From: Rhizobium bangladeshense
GTDB lineage: Bacteria > Pseudomonadota > Alphaproteobacteria > Rhizobiales > Rhizobiaceae
Assembly (NCBI RefSeq): GCF_017357245.1
Contig: NZ_CP071612.1
Location: 3,289,001 to 3,353,000 of the forward strand
Length of the DNA: 64,000 nucleotides
Direction of reading: 5' to 3'
Below, piece by piece: positions 44,515 to 54,448 of the stretch (the first letter of the stretch is position 1; every line of letters begins with the position of its first letter). A program made the position numbers and the translations under genes. The notes under the pieces are model-generated. The model was not told the origin of the DNA, searched no databases, and saw only the letters and a list, made by a program, of their open reading frames with translations.

Positions 44515-45441
44515 ATGTATACTGCTGGATCTGGACAGACATCGAAACCTTCTCGCGTGCCGGAGAAGACAAGCTTGCCCAATAATTCGTCGCCCGCATA
44601 TGCGAAACAGCCGGCAGGAAAACCGCGGATTCCTGTGATCTTCTGGTTGCTGCTGACGATTTCCGTCTCCTTGGTTATCGGAACGGTGCTCCTCTCCAAC
44701 GATATGAGACACTTGAGGGCGGTCGGCCATTATTTCGGCTTCGATCTTTTTCCGCCTGAGGTTAAGCCGCAACCGCCCAAAGCCCTTCCCCGCTCGGCGC
44801 CGGCGACTTACAAGCTGCCGCCGCACACCATTGAAGCGCCCGTGGCACAGACCGCTTCGGCCTTTCTGCGCACATGGCGCATATCCGGACCTGCAATGTG
44901 CGCGGCACTGCGCCAGGCAGGCATTCAGACCAGCAAATGGGCAGCGGCCAGCTTCGACGCCGACACCTTCGAGTGTTTTTACGAGCATAGCGGCAAGCGC
45001 GAGAAGGATCAGCTCGCAAATTCCATCTTCGTCATCGTTCGCGGCGATGCCGCCGGCGCGATCAGCAACATGCGCGTAAAGATCGTCAATCCCGAAAGGG
45101 ATCAGAATGGCCAGCTCGACCCAGCCATCCTGCGCATTTTCGAAACCATGCTGCGTCAGCCGCAATGGCTCGATTTTCATGAGACTCTGAATGCGATAAA
45201 AGACCTAAAGGATATCAAGGAGGACGGCTTCGGAGCCAGCATCAGCTTCACCCACGAAGTGCTCAATCCCGAGCGTTACAATTTTACCCTCTCGCTGGAT
45301 GCAACGTCAGGCCCTGAGAAAAGGACGAGGAACTATTTTTCCGGCAGAACATGGCTCCCCGCGCCGGAGCACTCGGTTGCGGCCAACCGCACGCAACCGA
45401 AACTTCTCCGTCAAGAGCCGCCGGCAGAAAATCGCAACTAG
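44515..45441 (+). CDS. membrane-anchored protein of unknown function, paralogue 2
   Basis: 308 residues: cytoplasmic Ser/Pro-rich N-terminus, one membrane segment (VIFWLLLTISVSLVIGTVLL), Pro-rich stalk, and the same extracytoplasmic domain as the gene at 37321: ASAFLRTWRISGPAMCAALR, TSKWAAAS, ECFYEHSG, PAILRIFE and YFSGRTWLP. Two conserved Cys (GPxxC...ECxF) are shared and may form a disulfide. Both copies lie beside surface polysaccharide genes. Function unknown. Confidence 0.77.
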   Translation: MYTAGSGQTSKPSRVPEKTSLPNNSSPAYAKQPAGKPRIPVIFWLLLTISVSLVIGTVLLSNDMRHLRAVGHYFGFDLFPPEVKPQPPKALPRSAPATYKLPPHTIEAPVAQTASAFLRTWRISGPAMCAALRQAGIQTSKWAAASFDADTFECFYEHSGKREKDQLANSIFVIVRGDAAGAISNMRVKIVNPERDQNGQLDPAILRIFETMLRQPQWLDFHETLNAIKDLKDIKEDGFGASISFTHEVLNPERYNFTLSLDATSGPEKRTRNYFSGRTWLPAPEHSVAANRTQPKLLRQEPPAENRN

Positions 45442-45471
45442 TCTAAGCTCCCCGCCCGCATTGGCCGCGCT

Positions 45472-45780
45472 TCAGGCTATGCGACTTTCATCACCGTTAT
45501 GCCTGGACAGGATCCTGTAAAGCTCCGTCAAGCTGTCTGCAGCTGGCCGTTCAGCCCCGTCGCCGCCGGCCAGGCGCCAGAGACGCTCTACGTTGAGGTC
45601 CTGAGTGGCCTGCGCAAGTTCATCGCTGAGCGAGCGAACGACGCCTGTCGATCGACGCAACCGCGACGAGGTTCTGACGAGCGCGACGAACAGGATGAGA
45701 ATGATGCCGATAATGCTGAGAGCAAGTGCTGCGAACTGCCGATCATCAAGCCGGGAGACGCCGTTTTGGACAGTCGCCAT
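45472..45780 (-). CDS. small membrane protein (102 aa)
   Basis: One hydrophobic segment (FAALALSIIGIILILFVALV) near the N-terminus and a helical, charged remainder (SRLRRSTGVVRSLSDELAQA). The ribosome site is weak. It is convergent with the paralogue gene at 44515 and divergent from the GH10 gene. Family not recognised. Confidence 0.5.
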   Translation of the reverse strand: MATVQNGVSRLDDRQFAALALSIIGIILILFVALVRTSSRLRRSTGVVRSLSDELAQATQDLNVERLWRLAGGDGAERPAADSLTELYRILSRHNGDESRIA

Positions 45781-46044
45781 AAAAAAACGGCATTTTGAAA
45801 TGCCATATAAAAACAGCTCATCAGATAGTTAAACCAATCTTCCATAAAGAGCTTCCTCCGCAGCGGTTTGTATCTTGGAACATGCAGAAAGGTCCAGAAA
45901 TCACTGTCGTTATCCACTTCGCGGTAAATATATCTGAAGTTGTATCGCTGTTTTGATTTCGATTCCGCGCTGGGTCGTCGTACGCGCGGTTAGCCCTTCA
46001 ATTCCGTTGCAGACGTGAAACGCCAGCTAACGGCGAGAGAAAGA

Positions 46045-47118
46045 ATGAATAGAAGACGTTTCCTCGCCTCCGTCCCGCTCGCCCTGTTATATGCGCGTGC
46101 GGGTCAGACTTTGGCGCAAGTGCCGCCATCTGCCGGACTGCGCGCCCTTGCCGACGGAAAGTCGTTTCGATTCGGTTCGGCGATCGATGCGGAGGATGTC
46201 AACAATCCGATCGCGTCGCAGCTATACATCGACAACGTCAATTCGATAACGCCGCGAAACGAGCTCAAGTGGAATGCAACGGAGAAAAGACCCGGCGTCT
46301 TTTCCTTCGGCCCAGCCGATCGCCTCGTTGCGTTTGCACGCAAAAACAACATGAGGGTTTATGGACACACGCTCGTCTGGTATCGCACGCCCGATTGGGT
46401 GTCCGCTATCACCGACGCTGAGACCATTCGCGTGGCGATGAACCGTCATATAAAACAGGTTGTCACTCGCTATAAGAGGTCGATCGATGCTTGGGATGTG
46501 GTGAATGAGCCGTTGGAATATGATGCGCCGGATCTGCGGAATTGCGTTTTCCGACGCCATCTTGGCGACGACTACATCCGAATGAGCTTCGACATGGCAC
46601 ACGAAGCCGATCCCGACGCAATGCTGGTTCTCAATGAGACGCATCTGGAGAAAAAATCCGACGTGTTCGAACAGAAGCGTGCGCGCATCCTGAAGATTGT
46701 CGAGGATCTCGTCGTCAGAAAGACGCCGATCGGCGCCGTCGGGCTGCAATCGCATTTCCGCCCCGGTCTCGACCGGATCGATCCGGAGAGGATGGGCCGC
46801 TTCTGTGCAACGTTGAAGGATATGGGTGTCGGCGTTTTCATCACAGAACTCGATGCGTCCTGCCACTTCCTCAACCGCGACCAGAGCTTCACGCCGGTCC
46901 CTTATGCCGAGATATTCGGTGACGTGATCACAGTCGCTGCCGAACGTGGTGACTTGAAAGGCGCCACGGTTTGGGGCATGTCGGAGAAATATGGCGAGCT
47001 TGACGAGAAGGACACCCATCCCGGCGCGGCATGCACGAAGCGCGTTAATCTTTACGACGAAAACAACGATCCGAGAAGTTCGATTGACGGCATCAAGCGG
47101 GCAATAGAGGCAATGTGA
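46045..47118 (+). CDS. glycoside hydrolase family 10 (endo-beta-1,4-xylanase-type)
   Basis: 357 residues from ATG at 46045. The N-terminus MNRRRFLASVPLALLYARAG has a twin-arginine-like signal. GH10 signatures: GHTLVWYRTPDW, DAWDVVNEPLE (acid/base Glu155) and GVGVFITELDAS (nucleophile Glu268). The family cleaves xylans and related beta-1,4-glycans. Lying at the head of an exopolysaccharide locus, it may trim the bacterium's own polymer rather than plant xylan; relatives occur in such loci. The next gene starts 31 bases later. Confidence 0.9.
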   Translation: MNRRRFLASVPLALLYARAGQTLAQVPPSAGLRALADGKSFRFGSAIDAEDVNNPIASQLYIDNVNSITPRNELKWNATEKRPGVFSFGPADRLVAFARKNNMRVYGHTLVWYRTPDWVSAITDAETIRVAMNRHIKQVVTRYKRSIDAWDVVNEPLEYDAPDLRNCVFRRHLGDDYIRMSFDMAHEADPDAMLVLNETHLEKKSDVFEQKRARILKIVEDLVVRKTPIGAVGLQSHFRPGLDRIDPERMGRFCATLKDMGVGVFITELDASCHFLNRDQSFTPVPYAEIFGDVITVAAERGDLKGATVWGMSEKYGELDEKDTHPGAACTKRVNLYDENNDPRSSIDGIKRAIEAM

Positions 47119-47149
47119 TCGCCAAGACAGCGGAGACGCGAATAGATTC

Positions 47150-48301
47150 ATGAGAAAAGCCGTTATTTATGTGGAAAAATTTTTGCCTGCCAGCCAGGCA
47201 TTTGTTCTCAACCAGGCGGTGGCATTTCGTTCCTTCGAAGCTGAAATCCTTGCTGGTTCGCGAATCTCTTCCGCCCACACAAAAAAATCGACTGTCCCGG
47301 TTCATGACATTCGTCGGTCTCCTGTTGCGCGCGCCGGTGAACTGCTTCTGAAAATTCCGCAGATCGGCCTGCCTTTCCTCTTTCCCGCGATCGGCAAAGC
47401 CGATCTCGTCCATGCGCATTTCGGCAAGAACGGCTATGTCATCGGCCCCTTGGCGCAGGCCGCCGGCAAGCCGCTCGTCACGACGTTTCACGGCTTCGAC
47501 GCTACCTATCGGGGCGATCCGAAAAAGCCGGGCGGCTTCAATCAGGTGCGCTTTTTCGCCAAGGGCCGGAGCGAGATGGCAGGCTGGAACAGCTGGAACA
47601 TCGCGGTTTCGGATTTCATCCGAGACCGGCTGCTGGCGCTCGGCTTCCGAGCCGACCGCGTCTTTCGCCATCACATCGGCATCGATCTCGATCTCTTCAA
47701 AATGGAGCCGCGTCCACGAAAAAAGGGGCTGGTGGTTTCCATTGCCCGTTTCGTCGACTATAAGGGCCATCGCTTCATGATCGATGCGCTTTCACGCGTG
47801 GCCGCCGCCGGCACCCCGGTTGAATTCGTCATGGTCGGACAGGGACCGTTGAAGGATGAAATCGAAGCCTTGGCGCGTCGTTCCTTGCCAAGCGTCACGA
47901 TCCATGAAAATCTGTCGCAGACAGAGATAAGGGATCTGCTCGCCAGTGCGGAGCTCTATCTTCATGGCAGCGTGACCCTCGACAATGGTCACGCGGAAGC
48001 CTTCGGTCTCGCCAATCTGGAGGCCGAAGCCGTCGGCACTCCGGTCGTCGCATTCCGCTCGGGAGGCGTGGGCGAAGCGATCGAAGAGGGGAAAACTGGT
48101 TATCTCGTGGAGGAGCGGGATGTCGCGGGTATGGCGGAAGCGGTCGGAAGACTGCTCAACGACCGGGGCCTGTGGACAGCCTTCAGCGCGCGGGCACCGC
48201 TTCTGGTGGCCGAACGCTTCGACATACGTCGTCAAACGGGGATGCTAGAGGACTATTACAGTTCCGTACTAGACCAATTTTCCAGCCGGGGTCGGACTTG
48301 A
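47150..48301 (+). CDS. family 4 glycosyltransferase
   Basis: 383 residues, GT-B fold. N-terminal domain: VEKFLPASQAFVLNQAVAF, HAHFGKNGYVIGPLAQ and TTFHGFDATYRG. C-terminal donor-binding domain: VSIARFVDYKGHRFMIDALS and EAFGLANLEAEAVGTPVVAF, which carries the Glu-x7-Glu motif of family 4. Retaining sugar transfer to a lipid-linked or growing glycan. Its stop overlaps the next start by one base. Confidence 0.88.
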   Translation: MRKAVIYVEKFLPASQAFVLNQAVAFRSFEAEILAGSRISSAHTKKSTVPVHDIRRSPVARAGELLLKIPQIGLPFLFPAIGKADLVHAHFGKNGYVIGPLAQAAGKPLVTTFHGFDATYRGDPKKPGGFNQVRFFAKGRSEMAGWNSWNIAVSDFIRDRLLALGFRADRVFRHHIGIDLDLFKMEPRPRKKGLVVSIARFVDYKGHRFMIDALSRVAAAGTPVEFVMVGQGPLKDEIEALARRSLPSVTIHENLSQTEIRDLLASAELYLHGSVTLDNGHAEAFGLANLEAEAVGTPVVAFRSGGVGEAIEEGKTGYLVEERDVAGMAEAVGRLLNDRGLWTAFSARAPLLVAERFDIRRQTGMLEDYYSSVLDQFSSRGRT

Positions 48302-48807
48302 TGGTGCAGACAGGAAAGAAGCCGAAGTGGGGACTGAACGTATTTCGGCCGCTGCGGAACGGGATCGTTAAGGCCAAGTGGCTCTATTATACGAAATTCT
48401 GGGGCATGGACATCGATCCCACGGCAAGCTTTTCGCTGAGCGTGCGCTTCGACAAGACCAACCCGAAGGGATTGCATATCGGCGCCGAAACCTACGTCGC
48501 CTTTGAAGCCGCCATCCTGACCCACGACCTCACACGCGGGCTCTACCTTCACACGAGGATCGGCAAACGCTGCTTCATCGGTGCCCGCAGCATCATCCTG
48601 CCCGGCGTAGAGATCGGTGACGAATGTGTCATCGGCTCCGGCTCGGTAGTGACCAAGAGCGTGCCGCCGCGCTCGCTCGTGGCCGGCAACCCGGCAAAGA
48701 TAATCCGCAGCGACATCAAGATCATTTCGCGTTACGGACGCATGGCCCGCGAGGACGAAACGGTCACGCAGCTCGTGACGCACTTGCCGACTGGAGAAGC
48801 ACGATGA
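48301..48807 (+). CDS. hexapeptide-repeat acetyltransferase
   Basis: 168 residues. Left-handed beta-helix with imperfect hexapeptides: [40 protein letters not shown] and [10 protein letters not shown], the usual ending of WcaF/NodL-type O-acetyltransferases. Catalytic His is probably in ILTHDLT. It probably acetylates a sugar of the repeat unit. Overlaps both neighbours, so it is co-translated with them. Confidence 0.85.
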   Translation: MVQTGKKPKWGLNVFRPLRNGIVKAKWLYYTKFWGMDIDPTASFSLSVRFDKTNPKGLHIGAETYVAFEAAILTHDLTRGLYLHTRIGKRCFIGARSIILPGVEIGDECVIGSGSVVTKSVPPRSLVAGNPAKIIRSDIKIISRYGRMAREDETVTQLVTHLPTGEAR

Positions 48808-49706
48808 AGATGTTTGCCTATCGTGGGAAACACGAGAATTTTGGCGACGAGCTGAACCATTGGCTCTGGGAACGTCTTCTGCCCGGCTTCTTCGACGACG
48901 ATGAGAGCCAGCTGTTTCTCGGTATCGGCTCGATCCTCTACGATAATTTCGATCCAAACATGCAGAAGATCGTTTTCGGTTCGGGCTATGGCGGCTACAC
49001 CAATCCGCCGAAAGTCGACGGCAATTGGACCTTCTATTTCGTGCGCGGAAAGAAGACCGCCGAAATCCTCGGCATTGACTCGAGTTACGCCATCGGCGAT
49101 TCGGGCATCCTCACGCGCAGCTGCTGGGACGCAAAGACCGTTGAGAAGCGTTATCCCGTCTCCTTCATGCCGCATTATGAAAGCGCCATGTATGGCAGCT
49201 GGGACAAGGTCTGCGATCTCGCCGGCATCCACTATATCGACCCGCGCTGGTCGGTGGAAAAAGTTCTGACCGAGATCAGCGCGTCGCATAAGATCGTCTC
49301 CGAGGCAATGCATGGCTGCATCATCTCCGATGCGCTGCGCGTTCCGTGGCGAGCGATCCGGCCGATTGCGCCGGGCAATCGCGCCAAGTGGTATGATTGG
49401 GCGAGTGCGCTCGACCTAGAGATCGATTTCGATCCGATCGGACCGTCCAACCTCGTCGAGGCCGGCGCATCTTTGGTGCGTAAGAACACATATCTGTTGA
49501 AGAACATCACGTTCCGCCACCGTCGCATCCGGCAGCTGACCGGCAACTATGTCTTCGGCTCGACGATCAAAACGCTGCAGCGCGTGGCTGAGAAGCCGGG
49601 ACAGCTCAGCTCCGACGAGGCTATCGTAAGAGCGCACGAGAAAATGCTGGTCGAGCTGGATCGACTGAAGCAGGATTTTTCCAAGAAGACGGCCAGCGCC
49701 CTTTGA
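48804..49706 (+). CDS. polysaccharide pyruvyltransferase (ExoV-like)
   Basis: 300 residues from the ATG overlapping the previous stop (ATGA). [41 protein letters not shown] and [20 protein letters not shown] follow the pattern of Rhizobium ExoV, which adds a pyruvyl ketal from phosphoenolpyruvate to the terminal sugar of an exopolysaccharide. Such ketals make the polymer acidic. The longer frame starting at 48624 lies inside the acetyltransferase gene and is rejected. Confidence 0.87.
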   Translation: MKMFAYRGKHENFGDELNHWLWERLLPGFFDDDESQLFLGIGSILYDNFDPNMQKIVFGSGYGGYTNPPKVDGNWTFYFVRGKKTAEILGIDSSYAIGDSGILTRSCWDAKTVEKRYPVSFMPHYESAMYGSWDKVCDLAGIHYIDPRWSVEKVLTEISASHKIVSEAMHGCIISDALRVPWRAIRPIAPGNRAKWYDWASALDLEIDFDPIGPSNLVEAGASLVRKNTYLLKNITFRHRRIRQLTGNYVFGSTIKTLQRVAEKPGQLSSDEAIVRAHEKMLVELDRLKQDFSKKTASAL

Positions 49707-49853
49707 TGTCGCAGACCCCGTGACGAGGCAATAAGGCATGATGCTTTCTAATTCCGCCAACGCTCTCCGCTCCCGCAAGGGCAGGAAGCACTCCGGATGG
49801 GCCTGCAGCCCGCTCAGATGGGCAAGAGCCCAGACCGCGGGAGCCGTTCGCCC

Positions 49854-51356
49854 ATGAGCAGTGTTACCGACCGCCTCATTCGGGGCAGTATGTGGCTGAG
49901 TCTCTCCCGCGCCATCGTCAACGGGCTCTCCGCACTCAGCACCTTCGTGCTCGCCTGGTATCTGGTGCCGGCCGATTTCGGTCTCGTCGCCATTGCAACG
50001 ACGATCCAGGTGATCCTGAGTTCGGTCACCGAACTCTCGCTCAATCAGGCCCTTATCCGTCACGAGTCGCCCAGCGAAACGCACTTCAGCGCGGTCTGGA
50101 CCTTAAGCGTGACGAGAAGCGCGATATTGGCGCTGCTGTTTGCCGCCGCGTCCTTTCCGATAGCCGAATTCTATAACGAGCCTCGGCTGACGAGCGTCAT
50201 GCTCGCCTTGAGTTTCAGTCTGCTCCTGAGCGGGCTCGCCAATCCCCGTCGTGTCATGCTCCAGCGCGATCTGATCTTCTGGCAGGAGTTCGTTCTCAAC
50301 GTATCGCAAAAGCTGGTAGGATTTGTCGTCACCGTCGGAATTGCGGCCATCTACCATAGCTATTGGGCGCTCGTGATCGGCACCCTCGCCTATCAGGTGA
50401 CCAATATCATCGTTTCCTACACCGTTCTGCCGTTCTGGCCGCGCGTCACCTTTCGGCATGCACGGGAACTGTTTTCGTTCTCGGTGTGGCTGACGGCCGG
50501 ACAGATCGTCAACACGCTGAACTGGCGTATCGAATATCTGCTGATCGGCAAGATGCTGGGCGCCACACAGCTCGGCCATTATACGGTGGGCAACACCCTC
50601 TCGACGCTGCCGACGCGCGAAGCGACGGCGCCGTTGAACCAGACGATCTACCCGGGCTTCTCCAAGGTCCGCAACGATCCGGTCCGGCTGATCGCCGCTT
50701 ATCAGCGTGCGCAGGCGCTTTTGGCAGCCGTGGCGCTTCCGGCGGGCATCGGCATGGCCGTAGTGGCCGAGCCAATGATGCGGCTTGCCCTGGGAGAGAA
50801 GTGGGTCCCCGCCATCTTCATCGTCCAGGCGCTCGCATCGGTCTTTGCCCTTCAGACCCTCGGCTCGCTCGTCCAGCCGCTCGGCATGGCGAAGGGTCAT
50901 ACGAAGATGTTGTTCATCCGCGACACGCAGATGCTGGTGGTCCGCATTCCCATCATCATCGCCGGCCTCGTGATGGGGGGGCTTCCGGGCGTCGTCTATG
51001 CGCGTGTGTTAACCGGCCTGATTTCCACCGTGGTCAACATGCTTCTCGTCAAGCGCTTGATCAACCTGCCGTTCCTCCAGCAGCTTGCGGCCAACTTCCG
51101 CGCGCTTACCAGCGTCGCCTTGATGGCCGCCGGCGTCTGGGGATTGTCGCATATTCTCAGCATGCCTACCGACAAGCTGCACTTGGCCCTTCATTTGGCC
51201 GTTCTGGTCATCGCCGGCGGTATCATCTATGCCGGATCGAGCTTCGTTCTTTGGGTTGCGATGAAGAAGCCTGACGGCCCGGAAACCGAAGTTTACCGCA
51301 TCATTGTCAAGTTCCTGTCAAAAGCAAAACGTATTGCCGTACCCAAGTCGGCCTGA
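49854..51356 (+). CDS. polysaccharide flippase (Wzx-like, MATE/MOP superfamily)
   Basis: 500 residues, about 12-14 hydrophobic segments. MSSVTDRLIRGSMWLSLSRA is the usual opening of polysaccharide-synthesis flippases, and MLGATQLGHYTVGNTLSTLP and GLANPRRVMLQRDLIFWQE fit the family (PF01943/PF13440). It moves lipid-linked repeat units across the inner membrane. ATG at 49854 is chosen because upstream codons are Arg/Pro-rich. Together with the polymerase at 58369 it indicates Wzx/Wzy-type assembly. Confidence 0.87.
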   Translation: MSSVTDRLIRGSMWLSLSRAIVNGLSALSTFVLAWYLVPADFGLVAIATTIQVILSSVTELSLNQALIRHESPSETHFSAVWTLSVTRSAILALLFAAASFPIAEFYNEPRLTSVMLALSFSLLLSGLANPRRVMLQRDLIFWQEFVLNVSQKLVGFVVTVGIAAIYHSYWALVIGTLAYQVTNIIVSYTVLPFWPRVTFRHARELFSFSVWLTAGQIVNTLNWRIEYLLIGKMLGATQLGHYTVGNTLSTLPTREATAPLNQTIYPGFSKVRNDPVRLIAAYQRAQALLAAVALPAGIGMAVVAEPMMRLALGEKWVPAIFIVQALASVFALQTLGSLVQPLGMAKGHTKMLFIRDTQMLVVRIPIIIAGLVMGGLPGVVYARVLTGLISTVVNMLLVKRLINLPFLQQLAANFRALTSVALMAAGVWGLSHILSMPTDKLHLALHLAVLVIAGGIIYAGSSFVLWVAMKKPDGPETEVYRIIVKFLSKAKRIAVPKSA

Positions 51357-51386
51357 AGCTAAACGAACATCAACAAGAGAGGCAGA

Positions 51387-52418
51387 ATGACCAGCCAATC
51401 CAGATCGGAGCTGATCGCAAAACTCAATGGCATGATCCATGATTGCCTGAAGGACTATGTCTCGCGCGATGAACCGCTTGCGATTCTCGATTTCCCCGAC
51501 ATACGCAATTGCGGCGACTCGGCGATCTGGCTGGGTGAGATGGCCTATCTCAGGGATCGCTTCGGCAAGCGCCCGGACTATGTTTCCAGGCTCCACGATT
51601 TTTCCGCCGACGAACTGAAACGGCGGGTGCCCACCGGCCCGATCTTCATTCACGGCGGCGGCAATTTCGGTGATATCTGGGTGGCCCACCAGGACTTCCG
51701 CGAGATGGTCATGGAACGTTTCCCGGATCGGCAGATCATCCAGTTCCCGCAGTCGATCCACTACAGTTCGCCCGAGCGCATCGAGCAGTCCAAGAAGGCC
51801 ATCGGGCGCCACAAGAATTTCGTACTGCTCGTGCGCGATGAAGAATCGAAGGAGTTTTCCGAAAAGCACTTCGACTGCACCGTGCGGCTGTGCCCTGATA
51901 TGGCCTTCGCCATCCGCGCGCTACCGGACAGGGCGACGCAGATTCCGGTCCTCGCCATGTTGCGGGAGGATGCGGAACGGGTCGGTGGCACCGATCGCAA
52001 GATCCCTTCGGATATTCCTGTGGAAGACTGGATCACTGAATCTAAACGGAAAGTGGACATCGCCAAAAAATTGGGCGTCGCCTCTGCTTATCTCGCATTG
52101 AAGCCGAGCGAGGTTGCCTTGCGCAGGCTGGACGCTGCGGCCCATAACCGCTTCGAGCGTGGCATCAGCCAGATTTCGCGCGCCCGCGCGATCGTGACCG
52201 ATCGCCTGCACGTCCATATCTGCTCGCTGCTGCTTGGCCGTCCGCATGCGGTGCTGGACAACAGCTATGGAAAGATCCGCCGCTTCATGAATGCCTTCTC
52301 CGGCGGCACCGACCTTTCCTACAAGGCGACTTCGCTCGACGACGGGATCGAGTGGGCGCGTCAGCAGGCTGCCACTGGGCGCGTCGCTGAGAAAGACGCT
52401 GTGGGCCTGCGGGCTTGA
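51387..52418 (+). CDS. polysaccharide pyruvyltransferase family protein
   Basis: 343 residues behind AAGAGAGGCAG. ILDFPDIRNCGDSAIWLGEM, IFIHGGGNFGDIW and ARAIVTDRLHVHICSLLLGRP are typical of PF04230. This is the second pyruvyltransferase of the locus and belongs to a different branch from the ExoV-like one at 48804 (different N-terminal motif and C-terminal His arrangement), so two sugars may carry pyruvyl groups, or one protein has another role. Confidence 0.86.
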   Translation: MTSQSRSELIAKLNGMIHDCLKDYVSRDEPLAILDFPDIRNCGDSAIWLGEMAYLRDRFGKRPDYVSRLHDFSADELKRRVPTGPIFIHGGGNFGDIWVAHQDFREMVMERFPDRQIIQFPQSIHYSSPERIEQSKKAIGRHKNFVLLVRDEESKEFSEKHFDCTVRLCPDMAFAIRALPDRATQIPVLAMLREDAERVGGTDRKIPSDIPVEDWITESKRKVDIAKKLGVASAYLALKPSEVALRRLDAAAHNRFERGISQISRARAIVTDRLHVHICSLLLGRPHAVLDNSYGKIRRFMNAFSGGTDLSYKATSLDDGIEWARQQAATGRVAEKDAVGLRA

Positions 52419-52429
52419 GGGGGAATTCG

Positions 52430-53251
52430 ATGCCACTTGTCACCTTCATCATCCCGGTCCGACATCAGGACAACGCGCGCGATTGGAGCAAGCTGAAGGC
52501 AAATCTCAGCCAGACCGTGGCCTCCATCGCCAACCAGACCAATGGAGATTGGCGCGGCATCATCGTGGCCAACGAAGGCGCCGATCTGCCCGATCTGCCG
52601 GAGAAATTCTCCGCCGTGCGCGTGACCTTTCCGCCGAACGACATGCACGAGCTTGGCAAAGGCAGCAAGGAAGACTTCCTCGACGCGTTCCGCGCCGACA
52701 AGGGTCGGCGCGTCCTGAGCGGCATGCTGGCCGCGGCCGACAGCCGCTTCTTCATGATTGTCGACGATGATGATTTCGTCAGTTCCCGTATCGTCCAGCA
52801 TGCTTCCGAAAATCAGAACGCGAACGGCTGGACGATCGACCATGGTTACATCTGGGACGATGGCGGTAATTTCCTGCTTGGTCATGATGACTTCAGCCAT
52901 CTCTGCGGGACATCGCTGATCATTCGCGCCGATCTTTATGAATTGCCGCAGCGGTTCGAGGACGCATCGCTCGACTGGATCAAGTCGATGCTCGGCAGCC
53001 ATGTCCGCATTGCGGACATTCTTGCCCAGCGCGGAGCACCGCTGGCCAAACTCCCCTTTCGGGGCGCGGTCTACCGGGTCGCCCATGGCGGATCGCATAG
53101 CCGGGCGCCGAGTCTGATGCGGCAGTATTTTCTCAATCGCGGCGTGCTTCTGAAGCCGCGACGCTTGTTGCGCAATTTTCGCAAGCTGAGGGTTCTCGGC
53201 CAGGGTTATCGGCGCGAATTCTTCGGCGGGGCGCGGTCGAATCCTGCATAA
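52430..53251 (+). CDS. GT2-like glycosyltransferase
   Basis: 273 residues after GAGGGGGAATTCG. A GT-A-type core with TFIIPVRHQDNARDWSKL, GIIVANEGAD and RFFMIVDDDDFVS, then GHDDFSHLCGTSLIIRADL. The spacing differs from ordinary GT2 (longer first loop, four Asp in a row at the DxD), so it is a divergent member. Starts 11 bases after the pyruvyltransferase stop. Confidence 0.78.
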   Translation: MPLVTFIIPVRHQDNARDWSKLKANLSQTVASIANQTNGDWRGIIVANEGADLPDLPEKFSAVRVTFPPNDMHELGKGSKEDFLDAFRADKGRRVLSGMLAAADSRFFMIVDDDDFVSSRIVQHASENQNANGWTIDHGYIWDDGGNFLLGHDDFSHLCGTSLIIRADLYELPQRFEDASLDWIKSMLGSHVRIADILAQRGAPLAKLPFRGAVYRVAHGGSHSRAPSLMRQYFLNRGVLLKPRRLLRNFRKLRVLGQGYRREFFGGARSNPA

Positions 53252-53331
53252 GACACTCCAATGCGCATTAGCGAAGGCAACTAAATTATGAGGCTTTTCT
53301 CGTTCGATTTCACCAAAAGGGTTGGTTGAAG

Positions 53332-54276
53332 ATGGCGAATCTTCTCGTCAGCGTGCTCTTTTCATCTTACAACGGCGCCAGCCGTCGGCTGCGCCATACT
53401 TTGGACTCCCTGGTACGCCAGGAGCTTCCCCATGATCAGTGGGAACTGATTGCTGTCGACAACAACAGCAATGACGACACGTTTGATCTTTTGAAATCCT
53501 ACAGCGACAAGCTTCCCATCACCATCCTGCAGCAGCACAAGCCGGGAAAGTCCGGCGCGCTGAATATGGCCCTGGATCTCGTGAAGGGGGATCTCATCGT
53601 CTTGACGGATGACGATGTTCGCGCCGAACCGAACTGGCTGAAAGCGATCGTCGACTGCGCCGCAGCCCATCCGAGTTATGGCGTCTTCGGCGGCAGAATC
53701 GTCCCTGAATGGGAGAAAGAGCCAAAAGATCAGTTCATCCAGTGGATTCCGATGGGATCCACCTTTGCGATCGTCGATGAAACCCAAAGCGGACCGTGTG
53801 ATCCGACAAAGGTCTGGGGGCCGAACACCATCGTCAGACGCGAACTGCTCGGAACAAGCGTGCGTTACCGCGAAGATATCGGGCCTCTTCCCGGGAAGAT
53901 TTTTGCCATGGGTGAAGATGCGGAAATCATCATTCGCCTGGCGGCCAATGGCGCCAAATCCTATCGATGCGCCGAGGCCGTGGTCCATCACTGGATTCCG
54001 GCGTCGAGCGTAACGGAAGATTGGGTACAGAAAAGAGGCGAGCGGCTTGGCTACGGCATGCCGGCGCTCTTTCCCGACGAGGTGCCCGGGGGGGTGAGGT
54101 TAAGCGGGGTTCCGCTTCCGACCTGGATCGAAAGCGCGCAATGGGCTTTCCGAGCAGCAGTGCTTTATCTCCTGCCGCAATCGAAGAAGCGCTTCTGGGC
54201 AATCTGGAAATATTATTACATGCGCGGCTATCGCGCCGGAATTCGTCGATACGTGCCTGAGACGATGGCACAGTGA
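53332..54276 (+). CDS. family 2 glycosyltransferase, duplicate copy 1
   Basis: 314 residues from ATG at 53332. VSVLFSSYNGASRRLRHTLD, LIAVDNNSNDDTF, KPGKSGALNMAL, VLTDDDVRAEPNW and GPNTIVRRELLG. It is highly similar along its whole length to the gene at 55509, including CDPTKVWGPNT, HHWIPASSVTE, QKRGERLGYGMPALF and KKRFWAIWKYYYMRGYRAG. The remnant immediately after it (54286-54382) shows it was duplicated together with its neighbour. Confidence 0.87.
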   Translation: MANLLVSVLFSSYNGASRRLRHTLDSLVRQELPHDQWELIAVDNNSNDDTFDLLKSYSDKLPITILQQHKPGKSGALNMALDLVKGDLIVLTDDDVRAEPNWLKAIVDCAAAHPSYGVFGGRIVPEWEKEPKDQFIQWIPMGSTFAIVDETQSGPCDPTKVWGPNTIVRRELLGTSVRYREDIGPLPGKIFAMGEDAEIIIRLAANGAKSYRCAEAVVHHWIPASSVTEDWVQKRGERLGYGMPALFPDEVPGGVRLSGVPLPTWIESAQWAFRAAVLYLLPQSKKRFWAIWKYYYMRGYRAGIRRYVPETMAQ

Positions 54277-54285
54277 TCGATTGCT

Positions 54286-54382
54286 CAGGAGGCAGTAGTC
54301 TGAAACTCTCGGTGCTCATCAGTAATTTTGTGGCAGTATTTGCATCCATGCATCGACAGCGTTCTGTCGCAGGCCCAAGTCA
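54286..54382 (+). pseudogene. remnant of the 5' end of a duplicated GT2 gene
   Basis: This stretch matches 56470-56570, the start of the GT2 gene at 56480: TGAAACTCTCGGTGCTCATC against TGAAATTATCGGTGCTCATC, and CCATGCATCGACAGCG then CTGTCGCAGGCC in both. A 5-base deletion breaks the frame after about ten codons, the start GTG has become CTG, and similarity ends near 54382. It is the leftover of a second copy. Confidence 0.8.
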
Positions 54383-54448
54383 TCGGTAACGCGTGAGCTG
54401 AGTCCGTACTGGGAGGCGATCAGACCGAAACGGGAGCCGGAGCAGTAA

